From Aquamicrobium sp. (GTDB taxonomy: Bacteria > Pseudomonadota > Alphaproteobacteria > Rhizobiales > Rhizobiaceae): a DNA stretch of 64,000 nt. Shown here one piece after another: positions 8,631 through 17,480 of the stretch. Location of the stretch: NCBI RefSeq assembly GCF_023954335.1, contig NZ_JAMLIE010000001.1, forward strand, positions 1,488,001 through 1,552,000, in the 5' to 3' direction. Under the pieces are notes generated by a model. The model saw only the letters and a program-made list of their open reading frames with translations, did not search any database and had not been told where the DNA came from. The position numbers and the translations under genes are program-made. Position 1 is the stretch's first letter. Every line of letters begins with the position of its first letter.

Positions 8631-9776
8631 ATGTCCGCTTCCCAGACAGCCTTGCGTCATCTCGATGGCCTTTCCCCCGCAGCGCCTGCCGCCGAGTGGC
8701 TGGACACGATCCTGAAAGGCGATTGCGTCGCCGCGCTGGAGCGGCTGCCGGAAAAATCAGTCGACGTCATCTTCGCCGACCCGCCCTACAATCTCCAGCT
8801 CGACGGCGACCTGCACCGGCCCGACCAGTCGAAGGTCGACGCGGTCGACGATGCCTGGGACCAGTTCGAGAGCTTCGCCGCCTACGACGCCTTCACCCGC
8901 GCCTGGCTGCTCGCCGCGCGCCGGGTGCTGAAGCCCAACGGCACCATCTGGGTGATCGGCTCCTACCACAACATCTTCCGCGTCGGCGCGATCATGCAGG
9001 ATCTCGGCTTCTGGATCCTCAACGACATCGTCTGGCGCAAGACCAACCCGATGCCGAATTTTCGCGGGCGCCGCTTCCAGAACGCGCACGAGACGATGAT
9101 CTGGGCCTCGCGCGATCCCTCAGCCAAGGGCTACACCTTCAACTACGAGGCGATGAAGGCGGCGAACGACGACGTGCAGATGCGCTCGGACTGGCTGTTC
9201 CCGATCTGCACCGGCAACGAGCGGCTGAAGGACGAGAACGGCATCAAGGTCCATCCCACCCAGAAGCCGGAGGCGCTCTTGGCGCGGGTGCTGCTTTCGT
9301 CGTCGAAGCCCGGCGACGTGGTGCTCGACCCGTTCTTCGGCACCGGCACCACCGGCGCGGTGGCGAAGAAGCTCGGCCGCCATTTCGTCGGCGTCGAGCG
9401 CGAGCAGGCCTATATCGACGCCGCGCTGGAGCGCATCGCCGAGGTCGAGCCGCTGGAGATGACCGCGCTCAAGATCATGACCGGCAAGCGCGCCGAGCCG
9501 CGCGTCGCCTTCGCCAGCCTGCTCGACAACGGGCTGATCCGGCCGGGCGCGGCGCTCCACGACGCGCGCCGCCGTTTCCGCGCCGTCGTGCGCGCCGACG
9601 GCACGCTGGAATGCGGCGACGTCGCCGGCTCGATCCACAAGGTCGGGGCGCAGGTGCAGGGCCTCGACGCCTGCAACGGCTGGACCTTCTGGCACTACGA
9701 GCGCCATGGCGGCCTGATGCCGATCGACGAGCTGCGCCGCATCGTGCGCCTCGGCATCGAGCGCGCGGGCGGCTAG
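8631..9776 (+). CDS. ccrM: Cell-cycle adenine DNA methyltransferase CcrM (GANTC)
   Basis: Beta-class N6-adenine methyltransferase of 381 residues that methylates the adenine of GANTC, an essential cell-cycle regulator in many Alphaproteobacteria. Catalytic motif ADPPYNLQL lies at about residues 45-53, before the SAM-binding DPFFGTGTTG motif at about 230-240, the order expected for the beta class. The C-terminal 85 residues match the RAMA-type extension found on CcrM. It starts at the ATG at 8631. The AT-rich promoter (about 8562-8612) contains TTAA and GTAACC fragments that might be degenerate CtrA half-sites, but no full box. The gene ends directly in a repeat element. Confidence 0.95.
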   Translation: MSASQTALRHLDGLSPAAPAAEWLDTILKGDCVAALERLPEKSVDVIFADPPYNLQLDGDLHRPDQSKVDAVDDAWDQFESFAAYDAFTRAWLLAARRVLKPNGTIWVIGSYHNIFRVGAIMQDLGFWILNDIVWRKTNPMPNFRGRRFQNAHETMIWASRDPSAKGYTFNYEAMKAANDDVQMRSDWLFPICTGNERLKDENGIKVHPTQKPEALLARVLLSSSKPGDVVLDPFFGTGTTGAVAKKLGRHFVGVEREQAYIDAALERIAEVEPLEMTALKIMTGKRAEPRVAFASLLDNGLIRPGAALHDARRRFRAVVRADGTLECGDVAGSIHKVGAQVQGLDACNGWTFWHYERHGGLMPIDELRRIVRLGIERAGG

Positions 9777-9880
9777 AGCATTTTGCAGCCGGACGGAATC
9801 GTCCGGCGTCGCATAAATGCGGCGAAAGGAAAGAAGCTGAGCAGCGGAAGCCGCGTTCGTCAGAACGCCTGCTGCTCTAG
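9774..9880. repeat. MITE-like intergenic repeat, copy A
   Basis: A 107-base element filling the convergent gap between ccrM and the HAD gene. It has perfect 7-base terminal inverted repeats, TAGAGCA (9774-9780) and TGCTCTA (9873-9879), and an inner palindrome (GCCGGACG / CGTCCGGC). Both flanking genes take their TAG stop codon from the element's ends. A second copy with the same ends and interior (GCATAaATGCGG) lies at 16684-16891, and a weaker relative follows ppdK. No coding capacity is seen. Confidence 0.7.
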
Positions 9881-10482
9881 AGCCCGAACCGCGCCAGATC
9901 GCTTTGAAGCGTCGGCGCGTCGGTGAACAGCACCGCCCGCCAGCCGGCGTTTCTTGCGCCCTCGACATTCTTCGCGCTGTCGTCGACGAACAGCGTCGCC
10001 GCCGGCTCGAGGCCGAACGTCTCGGCATGCAGGCGATAGATCGCCGCGTCCGGCTTGATGACGCCGGCCTCGCCCGAGACCGTCGCCCCGCGCGGCAGGG
10101 CGAGGAACGGGAAGATCGTGCGCGCCTCGGCGAAGGTATCGGCGGCGAAATTGGACAGCAGCGTCACGTCGTGCCCGGCCTCGACCAGCCGCGCGAGGAT
10201 CGCTACCGTGTCGTCATAGGCGTGCGGCACCATCTCGCGCCAGTGGCGGCGGAAGGCGCGGATCAGCGCCTCGTGCTGCGGGTGCCGGTCGATCAGCAGC
10301 GCCTCGGCCTCGGGCCACGGCCGGCCGCGATCCTGCTCGACGTTCCATTCCGGCGTGCAGACTTCCGCGAGGAATTGCCGCCGCGCCGCCTCGTCCGGGA
10401 TCAGCCGGCGGAACGGCAGCTCGGGGTCGTAATGGAGCAGCACCTTGCCGATGTCGAAGACGATGTGACGGATTTCAGTCAT
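9877..10482 (-). CDS. HAD-family hydrolase (YihX-like)
   Basis: A 201-residue HAD-superfamily protein resembling YihX/alpha-glucose-1-phosphate phosphatase-type and haloacid-dehalogenase-like proteins. Motif I FDIGKVLLHYD has Gly where phosphatases have the second Asp region (D-x-G variant DIG), motif II is LLSNF, motif III the Lys of VIKPDAAIY, and motif IV is FVDDSAKNV. The substituted motif I position (DxG rather than DxD) is common in this subgroup and may signal dehalogenase- or FMN-phosphatase-like chemistry. It overlaps the end of mutY by 8 bases, so it is cotranscribed with mutY. Its TAG stop lies in repeat copy A. Confidence 0.83.
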   Translation of the reverse strand: MTEIRHIVFDIGKVLLHYDPELPFRRLIPDEAARRQFLAEVCTPEWNVEQDRGRPWPEAEALLIDRHPQHEALIRAFRRHWREMVPHAYDDTVAILARLVEAGHDVTLLSNFAADTFAEARTIFPFLALPRGATVSGEAGVIKPDAAIYRLHAETFGLEPAATLFVDDSAKNVEGARNAGWRAVLFTDAPTLQSDLARFGL

Positions 10483-11605
10483 TCTTTCCTCCTCGGCGGT
10501 GGGGCAGGGCCGCCGCGATCGCCTTCTTCATGACCGTGGGCAGCGCCTCGCCGTCGAGATTGGCGGGGGGCGACCACCACCAGTCCTGCGGCGCAGCGAG
10601 GCCGGAAACCTCGGCCCGCCAGATGTCGAGCCGGAGCTCGAAATGGGTGAAGACATGGGCAATCGTGCCCGCCGGTCGCCAGTCGGCGGGGAAGGGCGCG
10701 GCCTCCGGGCCGGTCCCGCCGTCCTGACGCGCCGTCCACGCGCTCGTCGGAGGCTCGGCCATGCCGGCCAGCAGCCCGCTCCCGGCGCGCTTGCGCAACA
10801 GCACCGCCCCGTCGCCGCGCAGGGCGATGAAGGCCGCGCCGCGCCGCAGCGGCTTTTCCTTCTTCGGTGCCTTGACCGGATAGCGCTCGGGCTCGCCTTC
10901 GCCGAGCGCCGCGCAATCCTCGTTGACCGGGCACTGCATGCATTTCGGCCGTTTCGGCGAACACAGCGTCGCGCCGAGGTCCATCATCGCCTGCGCGAAG
11001 TCGCCCGGCCGGTCGGGCGGCAGCATCGCCTCGACATGCGCCCGGATCTCGCTCTTGGCGGCGGGCAGCGGCGTCGAGATGGCGCGAAGGCGCGACACGA
11101 CGCGCTCGACATTGCCGTCCACCACCGCGGCCGGGCGGCCGAAGGCGATGGCGGCGACGGCCGCCGCCGTATAGGCGCCGATGCCGGGCAGGGCGCGCAA
11201 GGTCGCCTCGCTGTCGGGAAACCGCCCGCCATATGCTGCCGCGACCGTCTCGGCGCAGGCCTTGAGATTGCGGGCGCGCGAGTAGTAGCCGAGCCCCGCC
11301 CACGCCTTCATCACGTCGTCGGCCTCCGCCCCGGCCAGCGCCTCGACCGAAGGCCAGCGGGCGACAAAGCGTGCGAAATAGGGTTTCACCGCCTCCACCG
11401 TCGTCTGCTGGAGCATGATCTCCGAAAGCCAGACCCGGTAGGGATCGGGCCGCTCGCCGCGCGCGATCCGTGCCGGCGGCACCCGCCAAGGCAGGTCGCG
11501 ATGGTGGGCGTCGTACCAGGCGAGCAGACGCGCCGCCACGCGCCCGGCCGCCACGCGCCCGCCTGCTTTGGAACCGCCGCTTTCGGTGCTAGTGTGCCTT
11601 GCCAT
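10475..11605 (-). CDS. mutY: A/G-specific adenine DNA glycosylase MutY
   Basis: Base-excision repair glycosylase of 376 residues removing adenine opposite 8-oxoguanine. Visible features: EIMLQQTTVEAV with the catalytic Glu, the helix-hairpin-helix LPGIGAYTAAAV, the catalytic Asp in VVDGNVERV, and a [4Fe-4S] cluster loop C-x6-C-x2-C-x5-C (CSPKRPKCMQCPVNEDC). A C-terminal NUDIX-like domain recognises 8-oxoG. Start at the ATG at 11605, 39 bases from the divergent dciA start. Longer upstream reading frame is only the shadow of dciA. Confidence 0.95.
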   Translation of the reverse strand: MARHTSTESGGSKAGGRVAAGRVAARLLAWYDAHHRDLPWRVPPARIARGERPDPYRVWLSEIMLQQTTVEAVKPYFARFVARWPSVEALAGAEADDVMKAWAGLGYYSRARNLKACAETVAAAYGGRFPDSEATLRALPGIGAYTAAAVAAIAFGRPAAVVDGNVERVVSRLRAISTPLPAAKSEIRAHVEAMLPPDRPGDFAQAMMDLGATLCSPKRPKCMQCPVNEDCAALGEGEPERYPVKAPKKEKPLRRGAAFIALRGDGAVLLRKRAGSGLLAGMAEPPTSAWTARQDGGTGPEAAPFPADWRPAGTIAHVFTHFELRLDIWRAEVSGLAAPQDWWWSPPANLDGEALPTVMKKAIAAALPHRRGGKND

Positions 11606-11644
11606 GAACCCGTTCAGCCGGCCCGCAACGATGGAAGACCGCTC

Positions 11645-12133
11645 ATGACAGGGAAACGCCGCAACGGCAATGCCGTGCCGGTCAGCGATCTGGCTTCCGG
11701 CATCCTCGATCCGGTGCTGCGCCGGCGCGCCGGCATCACCATCGGCCTCGTCCAGTCGTGGGACGAGATCGCCGGCGAGCGGCTGGCCGCGACGACGCGG
11801 CCGGAGAAGATCGCCTGGCCGCGCCGGATGCACGAGGACGACCCGTTCGAGCCGGGAACGCTGGTCGTCGCCTGCGAGGGCATGGCCGCGCTCCACCTCC
11901 AGCATGAGACGGGCGAGGTGATCGCCCGCGTCAACGCCTTCCTCGGCTTCGCCGCCATCGGCCGCGTGAAGATCGTCCAGAAGCCCGTCGCGGTCGCCGC
12001 GAAGCCGCGCCCGAAGCCGCGCGCCCTGACCGGCACGGAGGCCGCCCGCCTCGCCGGCATGGTGCGCCAGATCGAGGACGACGGCCTGCGGGAAGCCTTG
12101 GCGCGGCTGGGACGGTCGATGATGGGATCGTAG
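11645..12133 (+). CDS. DUF721 / DciA-like protein
   Basis: A 162-residue DUF721 protein. The family includes DciA, the ancestral loader of the replicative helicase DnaB. The conserved part VLRRRAGITIGLVQSWDEIAGERLA ... TLVVACEGMAALHLQHETGEVIARVN (about residues 20-95) matches the DUF721 fold, followed by a basic, proline-rich linker and a C-terminal helix. Divergent from mutY and upstream of a dsbA-like gene and smc, an arrangement widely kept in Rhizobiales. The helicase-loader role is inferred from family only. Confidence 0.8.
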   Translation: MTGKRRNGNAVPVSDLASGILDPVLRRRAGITIGLVQSWDEIAGERLAATTRPEKIAWPRRMHEDDPFEPGTLVVACEGMAALHLQHETGEVIARVNAFLGFAAIGRVKIVQKPVAVAAKPRPKPRALTGTEAARLAGMVRQIEDDGLREALARLGRSMMGS

Positions 12134-12258
12134 AGCGAATAGTGAGTAGTGAGTAGTGAGTAGTGAGTAGGGGAGAAAGGAGTCTCTTCGCTTCGAGGCG
12201 GTGCCGGCATCGCGCCTTCGGACCCGCCGCACCCACTACTCCCTACTCACTATTCGCT
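12134..12258. repeat. Inverted repeat with tandem AGTGAGT heptamers
   Basis: Directly after the dciA stop lies AGCGAATAGTGAGTAG (12134-12149), repeated perfectly in inverse at 12243-12258. Within the left arm the heptamer AGTGAGT is repeated four times (12141-12168); the right arm has a shorter, imperfect version. About 74-93 bases separate the arms. Similar GAATAGCGAATAGTGAGTAG-like strings are common in rhizobial intergenic DNA (from memory, not searched). The left side could fold with the right into a long hairpin acting on the 3' end of dciA mRNA. Confidence 0.65.
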
Positions 12259-12404
12259 ATTCCTCCTCCCTCCCTTCCCTCTTTTGTGAACGCTCCGTCG
12301 CCGCCCGCCCATTGGATTGGGGACAGATTTGCCTTAATTCGGCATCACGCTCGCCTTCGCGGCCGAAAAGGCTGCACAGTTCAATCCGTCATCAGGTGAT
12401 TCGC

Positions 12405-13142
12405 ATGATCCGCTCTGTCCCGCGCCGTACAGTTCTTGCCTTGCTCGCCGGCCTTCCGGCCGCGGCCCTGCTCGCGGCGTGCAGCGATTCCGGCAGTGGC
12501 GGCGCCGAGGCGCAGGCGCCGCAGGCACCGGCTCCCGAAGCGCCGGCGACGCCCGCACCGGCCACGCCGCCGGCGGCCGCCGCGCCCGCGCCCTCCGGCA
12601 AGGTTGACATGGCCAAGCTCCTGGAGGAGGGCGCGCTGCCGGAAAAGACGATCGGCAACGCCGACGCCCCCGTCACCATCGTCGAATACGCCTCGATGAC
12701 CTGCGGCCACTGCGCCAATTTCCACAACGAGACACTGCCGGTGATCAAGGAACGCTACATCGACACCGGCAAGGCCCGGATGGTGTTCCGCGAGTTCCCG
12801 TTCGATCCGCGCGCCGAGGCCGGCTTCATGCTGGCGCGCTGCGCCGACGACAAGTATTTCGCCATGATCGACGTGCTGTTCAAGCAGCAGCGCAACTGGG
12901 CGGGGGTGGACAACGCCCGCGAGGCGCTGCTCCAGATCGCCCGTCTGGCCGGTTTTTCACAGGAAGCGTTCGAGGCCTGCTTGACCGACCAGAAGCTTCT
13001 GGAGGATGTGCGGGCGGTGCGTACGCGCGGCGCGACCGATTTCGGCATCGACGCGACGCCGACCTTCTTCATCAACGGCAACAAATATTCGGGGGCTTTG
13101 AAGGTTGACGAGATGTCGGCCATCATCGAAAGCCTGCTCTAG
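12405..13142 (+). CDS. DsbA-family thioredoxin-like lipoprotein
   Basis: A 245-residue exported thiol-disulfide oxidoreductase. The N-terminus RRTVLALLAGLPAAALLAAC is a lipoprotein signal with lipobox LAAC, and the Arg pair could also suit Tat export. An Ala/Pro-rich linker (about residues 25-68) follows, then a DsbA-like domain with active site CGHC in SMTCGHCANFH and the cis-proline segment IDATPTFFINGN. It resembles the DsbA-like proteins found next to smc in Rhizobiales. Start is the ATG at 12405, preceded by CAGGTGA. It probably oxidises or isomerises disulfides in the cell envelope. Confidence 0.9.
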   Translation: MIRSVPRRTVLALLAGLPAAALLAACSDSGSGGAEAQAPQAPAPEAPATPAPATPPAAAAPAPSGKVDMAKLLEEGALPEKTIGNADAPVTIVEYASMTCGHCANFHNETLPVIKERYIDTGKARMVFREFPFDPRAEAGFMLARCADDKYFAMIDVLFKQQRNWAGVDNAREALLQIARLAGFSQEAFEACLTDQKLLEDVRAVRTRGATDFGIDATPTFFINGNKYSGALKVDEMSAIIESLL

Positions 13143-13220
13143 CGGCAGGGACGAGGGCAAGGCGAGGCGCGTGTCCCGCACCCTCCGGTGCGCCCCGTGC
13201 CGATGCGCGCGGGTGCGCGC

Positions 13221-16200
13221 ATGAAATTCTCGCGCCTGCGCCTTCTCGGCTTCAAGTCCTTCGTCGAGCCCGGCGAGTTCGTCATCGAGCGCGGGCTGAC
13301 CGGCATCGTCGGCCCCAATGGCTGCGGCAAGTCCAACCTCGTCGAGGCGCTGCGCTGGGTGATGGGCGAAAGCTCGTACAAGAACATGCGCGCGTCCGGC
13401 ATGGACGACGTCATCTTCTCCGGCTCGGCCACGCGCCCCGCGCGCAACACCGCCGAGGTGACGCTGTTCCTCGACAATGCCGAGCGCACCGCGCCCGCCG
13501 CCTTCAACGACGCCGACGAGCTGCAGGTGTCGCGCCGCATTGAGCGCGAGGCCGGCTCGGTCTACCGCATCAACGGCAAGGAGGCCCGCGCCCGCGACGT
13601 GCAGCTTCTCTTCGCCGACCAGTCGACCGGCGCGCGCTCGCCGTCGATGGTCGGACAGGGGCGCATCGGCGAGCTGATCCAGGCGAAGCCCCAGGCGCGC
13701 CGCGCGCTGCTGGAGGAGGCCGCCGGCATCTCCGGCCTGCACACGCGCCGCCACGAGGCCGAGCTTCGCCTGCGCGCCGCCGAGCAGAACCTCGAACGGC
13801 TCGATGATGTGGTCGGCGAGCTGGAAAGCCAGATCGAGAGCCTGAAGCGGCAGGCGCGGCAGGCCTCGCGCTTCAAGAACCTGTCGGCCGAGATCCGCAA
13901 GGCCGAGGCGATCCTGCTGCATCTGCGCTGGAGCATCGCCAGGGACCAGGAGGCGGAGGCGAAATCGGCGCTGGCGCAGGCGACGACGCTGGTCGGCGAC
14001 CGCGCCGCCGCCCAGATGCAGGCGGCGAAGGAGCAGGCGGTCAGTGCCCACCATCTGCCCGCCCTGCGCGAGGCGGAAGCGGCCGCCGCCGCCGCCTTGC
14101 AGCGCCAGACCATCGCCAAGGCGCAGATCGAGGAGGAGGCGCAGCGCGTGCGCGCCCGCGCCGCCGAGCTCGAGAAGCGGCTTGCCCAGTTCGACGCCGA
14201 CATCGGCCGCGAGGAGCGCATGGTGCGCGACAACGCCGACGTGCTCGCCCGGCTCGACGAGGAAGAGCGCAGCCTGAATTCGGACAATGCCGGAGCGGCC
14301 GAGCGCGAAGCCGGGACACGGGCCGCGTTCGAGGAGGCCGTGGCCCGGCTCACCGCCAGCGAAGCCGCGCTCGCGGCGGTGACGGCCGAGAGGGCGGAGG
14401 CCGCCGCCGGCCGCGCCCAGATCGAGCGCGCGCTGCGCGACATCGCCGAGCGGCGCGAGCGCCTCGCGCGCCAGCTTGCCGAGATCGACCGCGAGATGGG
14501 CGAGATCGCCGGCCGGATCGCCGCCCTTGCCGACCCGGCCGAGAAGCGGGTCCTGCTCGATGAGGCGCAAGCCGCCGTCGAGGCGGCCGAGGAAGCCGCG
14601 CTCGCTGCCGAAGAGGCCGTTGCGAATGCGCGCGCGGCGGAAGCCGCCGCCCGCCCGCCGCTCGCCGAGGCGAAAGCCGAATTGCAGCGCATCGAGACCG
14701 AGTCGCGCACGCTGGCGAAGATGCTGAACGCCGGCGGCGGCGACCTCTTTCCCGCGGTTCTCGAGAAGATCAGGGTCGCGCGCGGCTACGAGACGGCGCT
14801 GGGCGCCGCGCTCGGCGAGGACCTTGACGTGCCGCTCGACCGCGCCGCGCCGGCTCATTGGGCGCAGGTCTCTGGCCACGACGACCCTGCGCTGCCAGCC
14901 GGCGCGCGGCCGCTCTCCGAGGTGGTCGACGCCCCGGCGCAGCTTGCCCGCCGGCTCGCCCAGATCGGCATCGTCGACGAGGCCGACGGGCCGCGCCTGC
15001 GCGCGGAGCTGAAGGCGGGGCAGCGCCTCGTCAGCGCCGGCGGCGCGCTGTGGCGCTGGGACGGGCTGACCGCCAGCGCCGACGCGCCGACCGCCGCGGC
15101 GCTGCGCCTGCAACAGAAGAACCGGCTGGCCGAGCTGGAGGCCGAGGCGACCGAGGCGACGCGGCTGGTGCGCGCGGCGGAAGCCGCGCTCGCCGGCGCG
15201 GAAACGCGGGTACGGCAAACGGTCGACGAGGAAAGGGCCGCGCGCGACGGCTGGCGCGAGGCGCAACGCCTTGCCGGCGAGGCGCGCGAGGCGCTGGCGC
15301 GAGCCGAGAAGGCGGCCGGGGAGCTGACCAGCCGCCGCGCCGCGCTCGAGGAATCGCGCGGCCGCGTGATGGAGGCGTTCGAGGAAGCCGAGGCCGGCCT
15401 CGCCGAGGCCGGGGAGGCGCTGGCCGCGACGCCCGACCTTTCCGAATTGCAGACGCGGCTCGACGCCCTCGCGCGCGACGTCGCCGAGGATCGCGCCCGG
15501 CTGGCCGACGCGCGCGCCGCCAATGAGGGCCTTGCCCGCGAGGCCGAGGCGCGCGCCCGCCGGCTCGCCGCCATCGCCGGCGAGCGCAAATCGTGGGTGG
15601 GCCGGGCCGAGAACGCCGACCGCCAGATCGCCTCGCTGCGCGAGCGCCGCGAGGAAGCCGCGGCCGAGCACGAGGCGCTGGCCGAGGCGCCGGACGAGAT
15701 CGACGTGCGCCGCCGCGCGCTGCTGTCGCAGATCGCGCAATCGGAAGAGGCCCGCAAAGCCGCCGCCGACCGGCTGCAGGAGGCGGAGAACCGGCAGGCC
15801 GCCTTCGACAGGGCCGCGACCGACGCCATCCAGGCGTTGTCGCAGGCGCGCGAGGCCCGCGCCCGCGCCGAGGAGCGGCTGACCGCCGCCGACGAGCGGC
15901 GCAAGGAGGCGGAGGCCCGCATCCAGGAGGCGCTCGCCGTGCCTCCGCATCTCGTCCTGCGCCAGGCCGAGCTGGCGCCCGACGCGCCGCTGCCCGAGAT
16001 GGCGCAGGTCGAGCGCGACCTGGAGCGGCTGAAGATCGAGCGCGAGCGGCTGGGCGCCGTCAATTTGCGCGCCGAGGAGGAGCAGAAGGAGCTGACCGAG
16101 CGCCACGAGACCATCGTCTCCGAGCGCGAGGACGTGATCGAGGCGATCCGCAAGCTCAGGCAGGCGATCCAGAGCCTCAACCGGGAAGGGCGCGAGCGTC

Positions 16201-16676
16201 TTCTCGCCGCCTTCGAGGTGGTCAACGCCCAGTTCCAGCGCCTGTTCACCCACCTGTTCGGCGGCGGCACGGCCGAGCTGCAACTGATCGAGTCGGACGA
16301 CCCGCTGGAGGCGGGGCTCGAAATCCTCGCTCGCCCGCCCGGCAAGAAGCCGCAGACCATGACGCTGCTTTCCGGCGGCGAGCAGGCGCTGACCGCGATG
16401 GCGCTGATCTTCGCCGTGTTCCTGACCAATCCCGCGCCGATCTGCGTCCTCGACGAAGTCGACGCGCCGCTCGACGACCACAATGTCGAGCGCTTCTGCA
16501 ACCTGATGGACGAGATGGCGGCCTCGACCGAGACGCGCTTCGTCGTCATCACCCACAACCCGATCACCATGGCGCGCATGGACCGGCTGTTCGGCGTCAC
16601 CATGGCCGAGCAGGGCGTCAGCCAGCTCGTCTCGGTCGACCTCCAGACCGCCGAGCAGATGCGCGAGGCGGTGTGA
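13221..16676 (+). CDS. smc: Chromosome segregation protein SMC
   Basis: Condensin ATPase of 1151 residues that organises and separates chromosomes with ScpA/ScpB. Head: MKFSRLRLLGFKSF start, Walker A GPNGCGKSN (about 31-39). Two long coiled-coil arms rich in Ala, Glu and Arg flank a hinge at roughly residues 500-640. At the C-terminus the signature TLLSGGEQALTAMAL and Walker B VLDEVDAPLDDHN. Start at the ATG at 13221, since SMC proteins begin right at this head strand. Upstream in-frame ATGs would add unlikely residues. scpA/scpB are not in the window. Confidence 0.97.
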   Translation: MKFSRLRLLGFKSFVEPGEFVIERGLTGIVGPNGCGKSNLVEALRWVMGESSYKNMRASGMDDVIFSGSATRPARNTAEVTLFLDNAERTAPAAFNDADELQVSRRIEREAGSVYRINGKEARARDVQLLFADQSTGARSPSMVGQGRIGELIQAKPQARRALLEEAAGISGLHTRRHEAELRLRAAEQNLERLDDVVGELESQIESLKRQARQASRFKNLSAEIRKAEAILLHLRWSIARDQEAEAKSALAQATTLVGDRAAAQMQAAKEQAVSAHHLPALREAEAAAAAALQRQTIAKAQIEEEAQRVRARAAELEKRLAQFDADIGREERMVRDNADVLARLDEEERSLNSDNAGAAEREAGTRAAFEEAVARLTASEAALAAVTAERAEAAAGRAQIERALRDIAERRERLARQLAEIDREMGEIAGRIAALADPAEKRVLLDEAQAAVEAAEEAALAAEEAVANARAAEAAARPPLAEAKAELQRIETESRTLAKMLNAGGGDLFPAVLEKIRVARGYETALGAALGEDLDVPLDRAAPAHWAQVSGHDDPALPAGARPLSEVVDAPAQLARRLAQIGIVDEADGPRLRAELKAGQRLVSAGGALWRWDGLTASADAPTAAALRLQQKNRLAELEAEATEATRLVRAAEAALAGAETRVRQTVDEERAARDGWREAQRLAGEAREALARAEKAAGELTSRRAALEESRGRVMEAFEEAEAGLAEAGEALAATPDLSELQTRLDALARDVAEDRARLADARAANEGLAREAEARARRLAAIAGERKSWVGRAENADRQIASLRERREEAAAEHEALAEAPDEIDVRRRALLSQIAQSEEARKAAADRLQEAENRQAAFDRAATDAIQALSQAREARARAEERLTAADERRKEAEARIQEALAVPPHLVLRQAELAPDAPLPEMAQVERDLERLKIERERLGAVNLRAEEEQKELTERHETIVSEREDVIEAIRKLRQAIQSLNREGRERLLAAFEVVNAQFQRLFTHLFGGGTAELQLIESDDPLEAGLEILARPPGKKPQTMTLLSGGEQALTAMALIFAVFLTNPAPICVLDEVDAPLDDHNVERFCNLMDEMAASTETRFVVITHNPITMARMDRLFGVTMAEQGVSQLVSVDLQTAEQMREAV

Positions 16677-16683
16677 TCCGCCG

Positions 16684-16891
16684 CCGGAGCATTTCGCGGC
16701 CGCGCGGAAACGGCTGGAGCAATTCCGGCGAAGACCGGGTTGCCTCCGTTGCCCCATCTCCTTGTTTTTACGTAGTTCCGGACACTATACCGCTGCGCGC
16801 CTTTGCAGGAATTGCTCGGGCATCGCATATATGCGGCTGGATCGAATGGCTGAAGCGCCGGGCATTCCGCGACGAATGCCTGCTGCTCCGG
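16684..16891. repeat. MITE-like intergenic repeat, copy B, apparently interrupted by a second element
   Basis: Same family as the element after ccrM, with perfect 8-base ends CCGGAGCA (16684-16691) and TGCTCCGG (16884-16891). The shared left part (GAGCATTT, then a G/C palindrome) and right part (TCGCATATATGCGG ... CTGCTGCTCC) are split by about 100 bases. This insert is bounded by its own inverted repeat GAGCAATTCC (16717-16726) and GGAATTGCTC (16808-16817). Its ends match a very common rhizobial intergenic palindrome (memory, not searched). It fills most of the 267-base gap between smc and the next gene. Confidence 0.6.
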
Positions 16892-16943
16892 TCCGCCTTC
16901 CCCTTCGTCCGAATCGGCGGCTCGCCCGCGTCAGGAGCATGGA

Positions 16944-17366
16944 ATGTCTGAAGCCGAACCGGGGCACGCCGCGCTCGCCGTCCAGCTTTCCGGCGCGCTG
17001 AAGGAACTGCACAGGGCGCTGATCCGCTCCGAGATCGGCGACGACCCGGCGCTGCAGAACCCCTATACGATGCTGTTCGCGCTGATCGGCGATCCGCGCT
17101 TCGCCTGGATGGGGCCGCTGTCGCAGCTGATCGCCCGCATCGACCAGCAGGTCGCGGACGAGGAGATCGGGGACGCGGACATCCTCGCCGCGCTGCATGG
17201 CGAGGTCGCAGGCTTGACGGGTGCCGGCCTAACTGGGGGCAAGGGCGACGCCACCTTCCGCATGCGCCATGTCATGGCCTTGCAGAAGGAGCCGGAAGTG
17301 GGGCTGGCGACGGGCCGGCTGCGCAAGGTGCTGGCGAAGCTGCCGCCCCTTCCCGAGCCGGAGTGA
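16944..17366 (+). CDS. Conserved-looking hypothetical protein
   Basis: A 140-residue soluble protein without a signal peptide or membrane segment. It is mostly helical by appearance, with ALKELHRALIRSEI and LSQLIARIDQQVADEEI segments and an MRHVMALQKEPEVG stretch. I do not recognise a family. A good ribosome site (AGGAG, 6 bases upstream) and normal codon use support translation. It follows smc across a repeat-filled gap, so it probably has its own promoter or reads through. Confidence 0.6.
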   Translation: MSEAEPGHAALAVQLSGALKELHRALIRSEIGDDPALQNPYTMLFALIGDPRFAWMGPLSQLIARIDQQVADEEIGDADILAALHGEVAGLTGAGLTGGKGDATFRMRHVMALQKEPEVGLATGRLRKVLAKLPPLPEPE

Positions 17367-17480
17367 GCCGACCCCGGTCCGAAACGCATCGCGATCCTTC
17401 CGCTTCGCCGCCCGCGCCCCAGTCTCCTGTTCGGCGCGAGTCCCGTCCCGAAACCGCCTCCCACTCCCGGGCGGCCTGCG

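Noticed and set aside
12957..16757. 1266-residue open frame antisense to smc
   Set aside because: Product is low-complexity Arg/Gly/Ala/Leu sequence without motifs and lies fully opposite smc; it is a GC-rich shadow. The same holds for the long minus frame 18414-21014 (opposite ppdK) and the plus frame 932-2986 (opposite the GGDEF/EAL gene).
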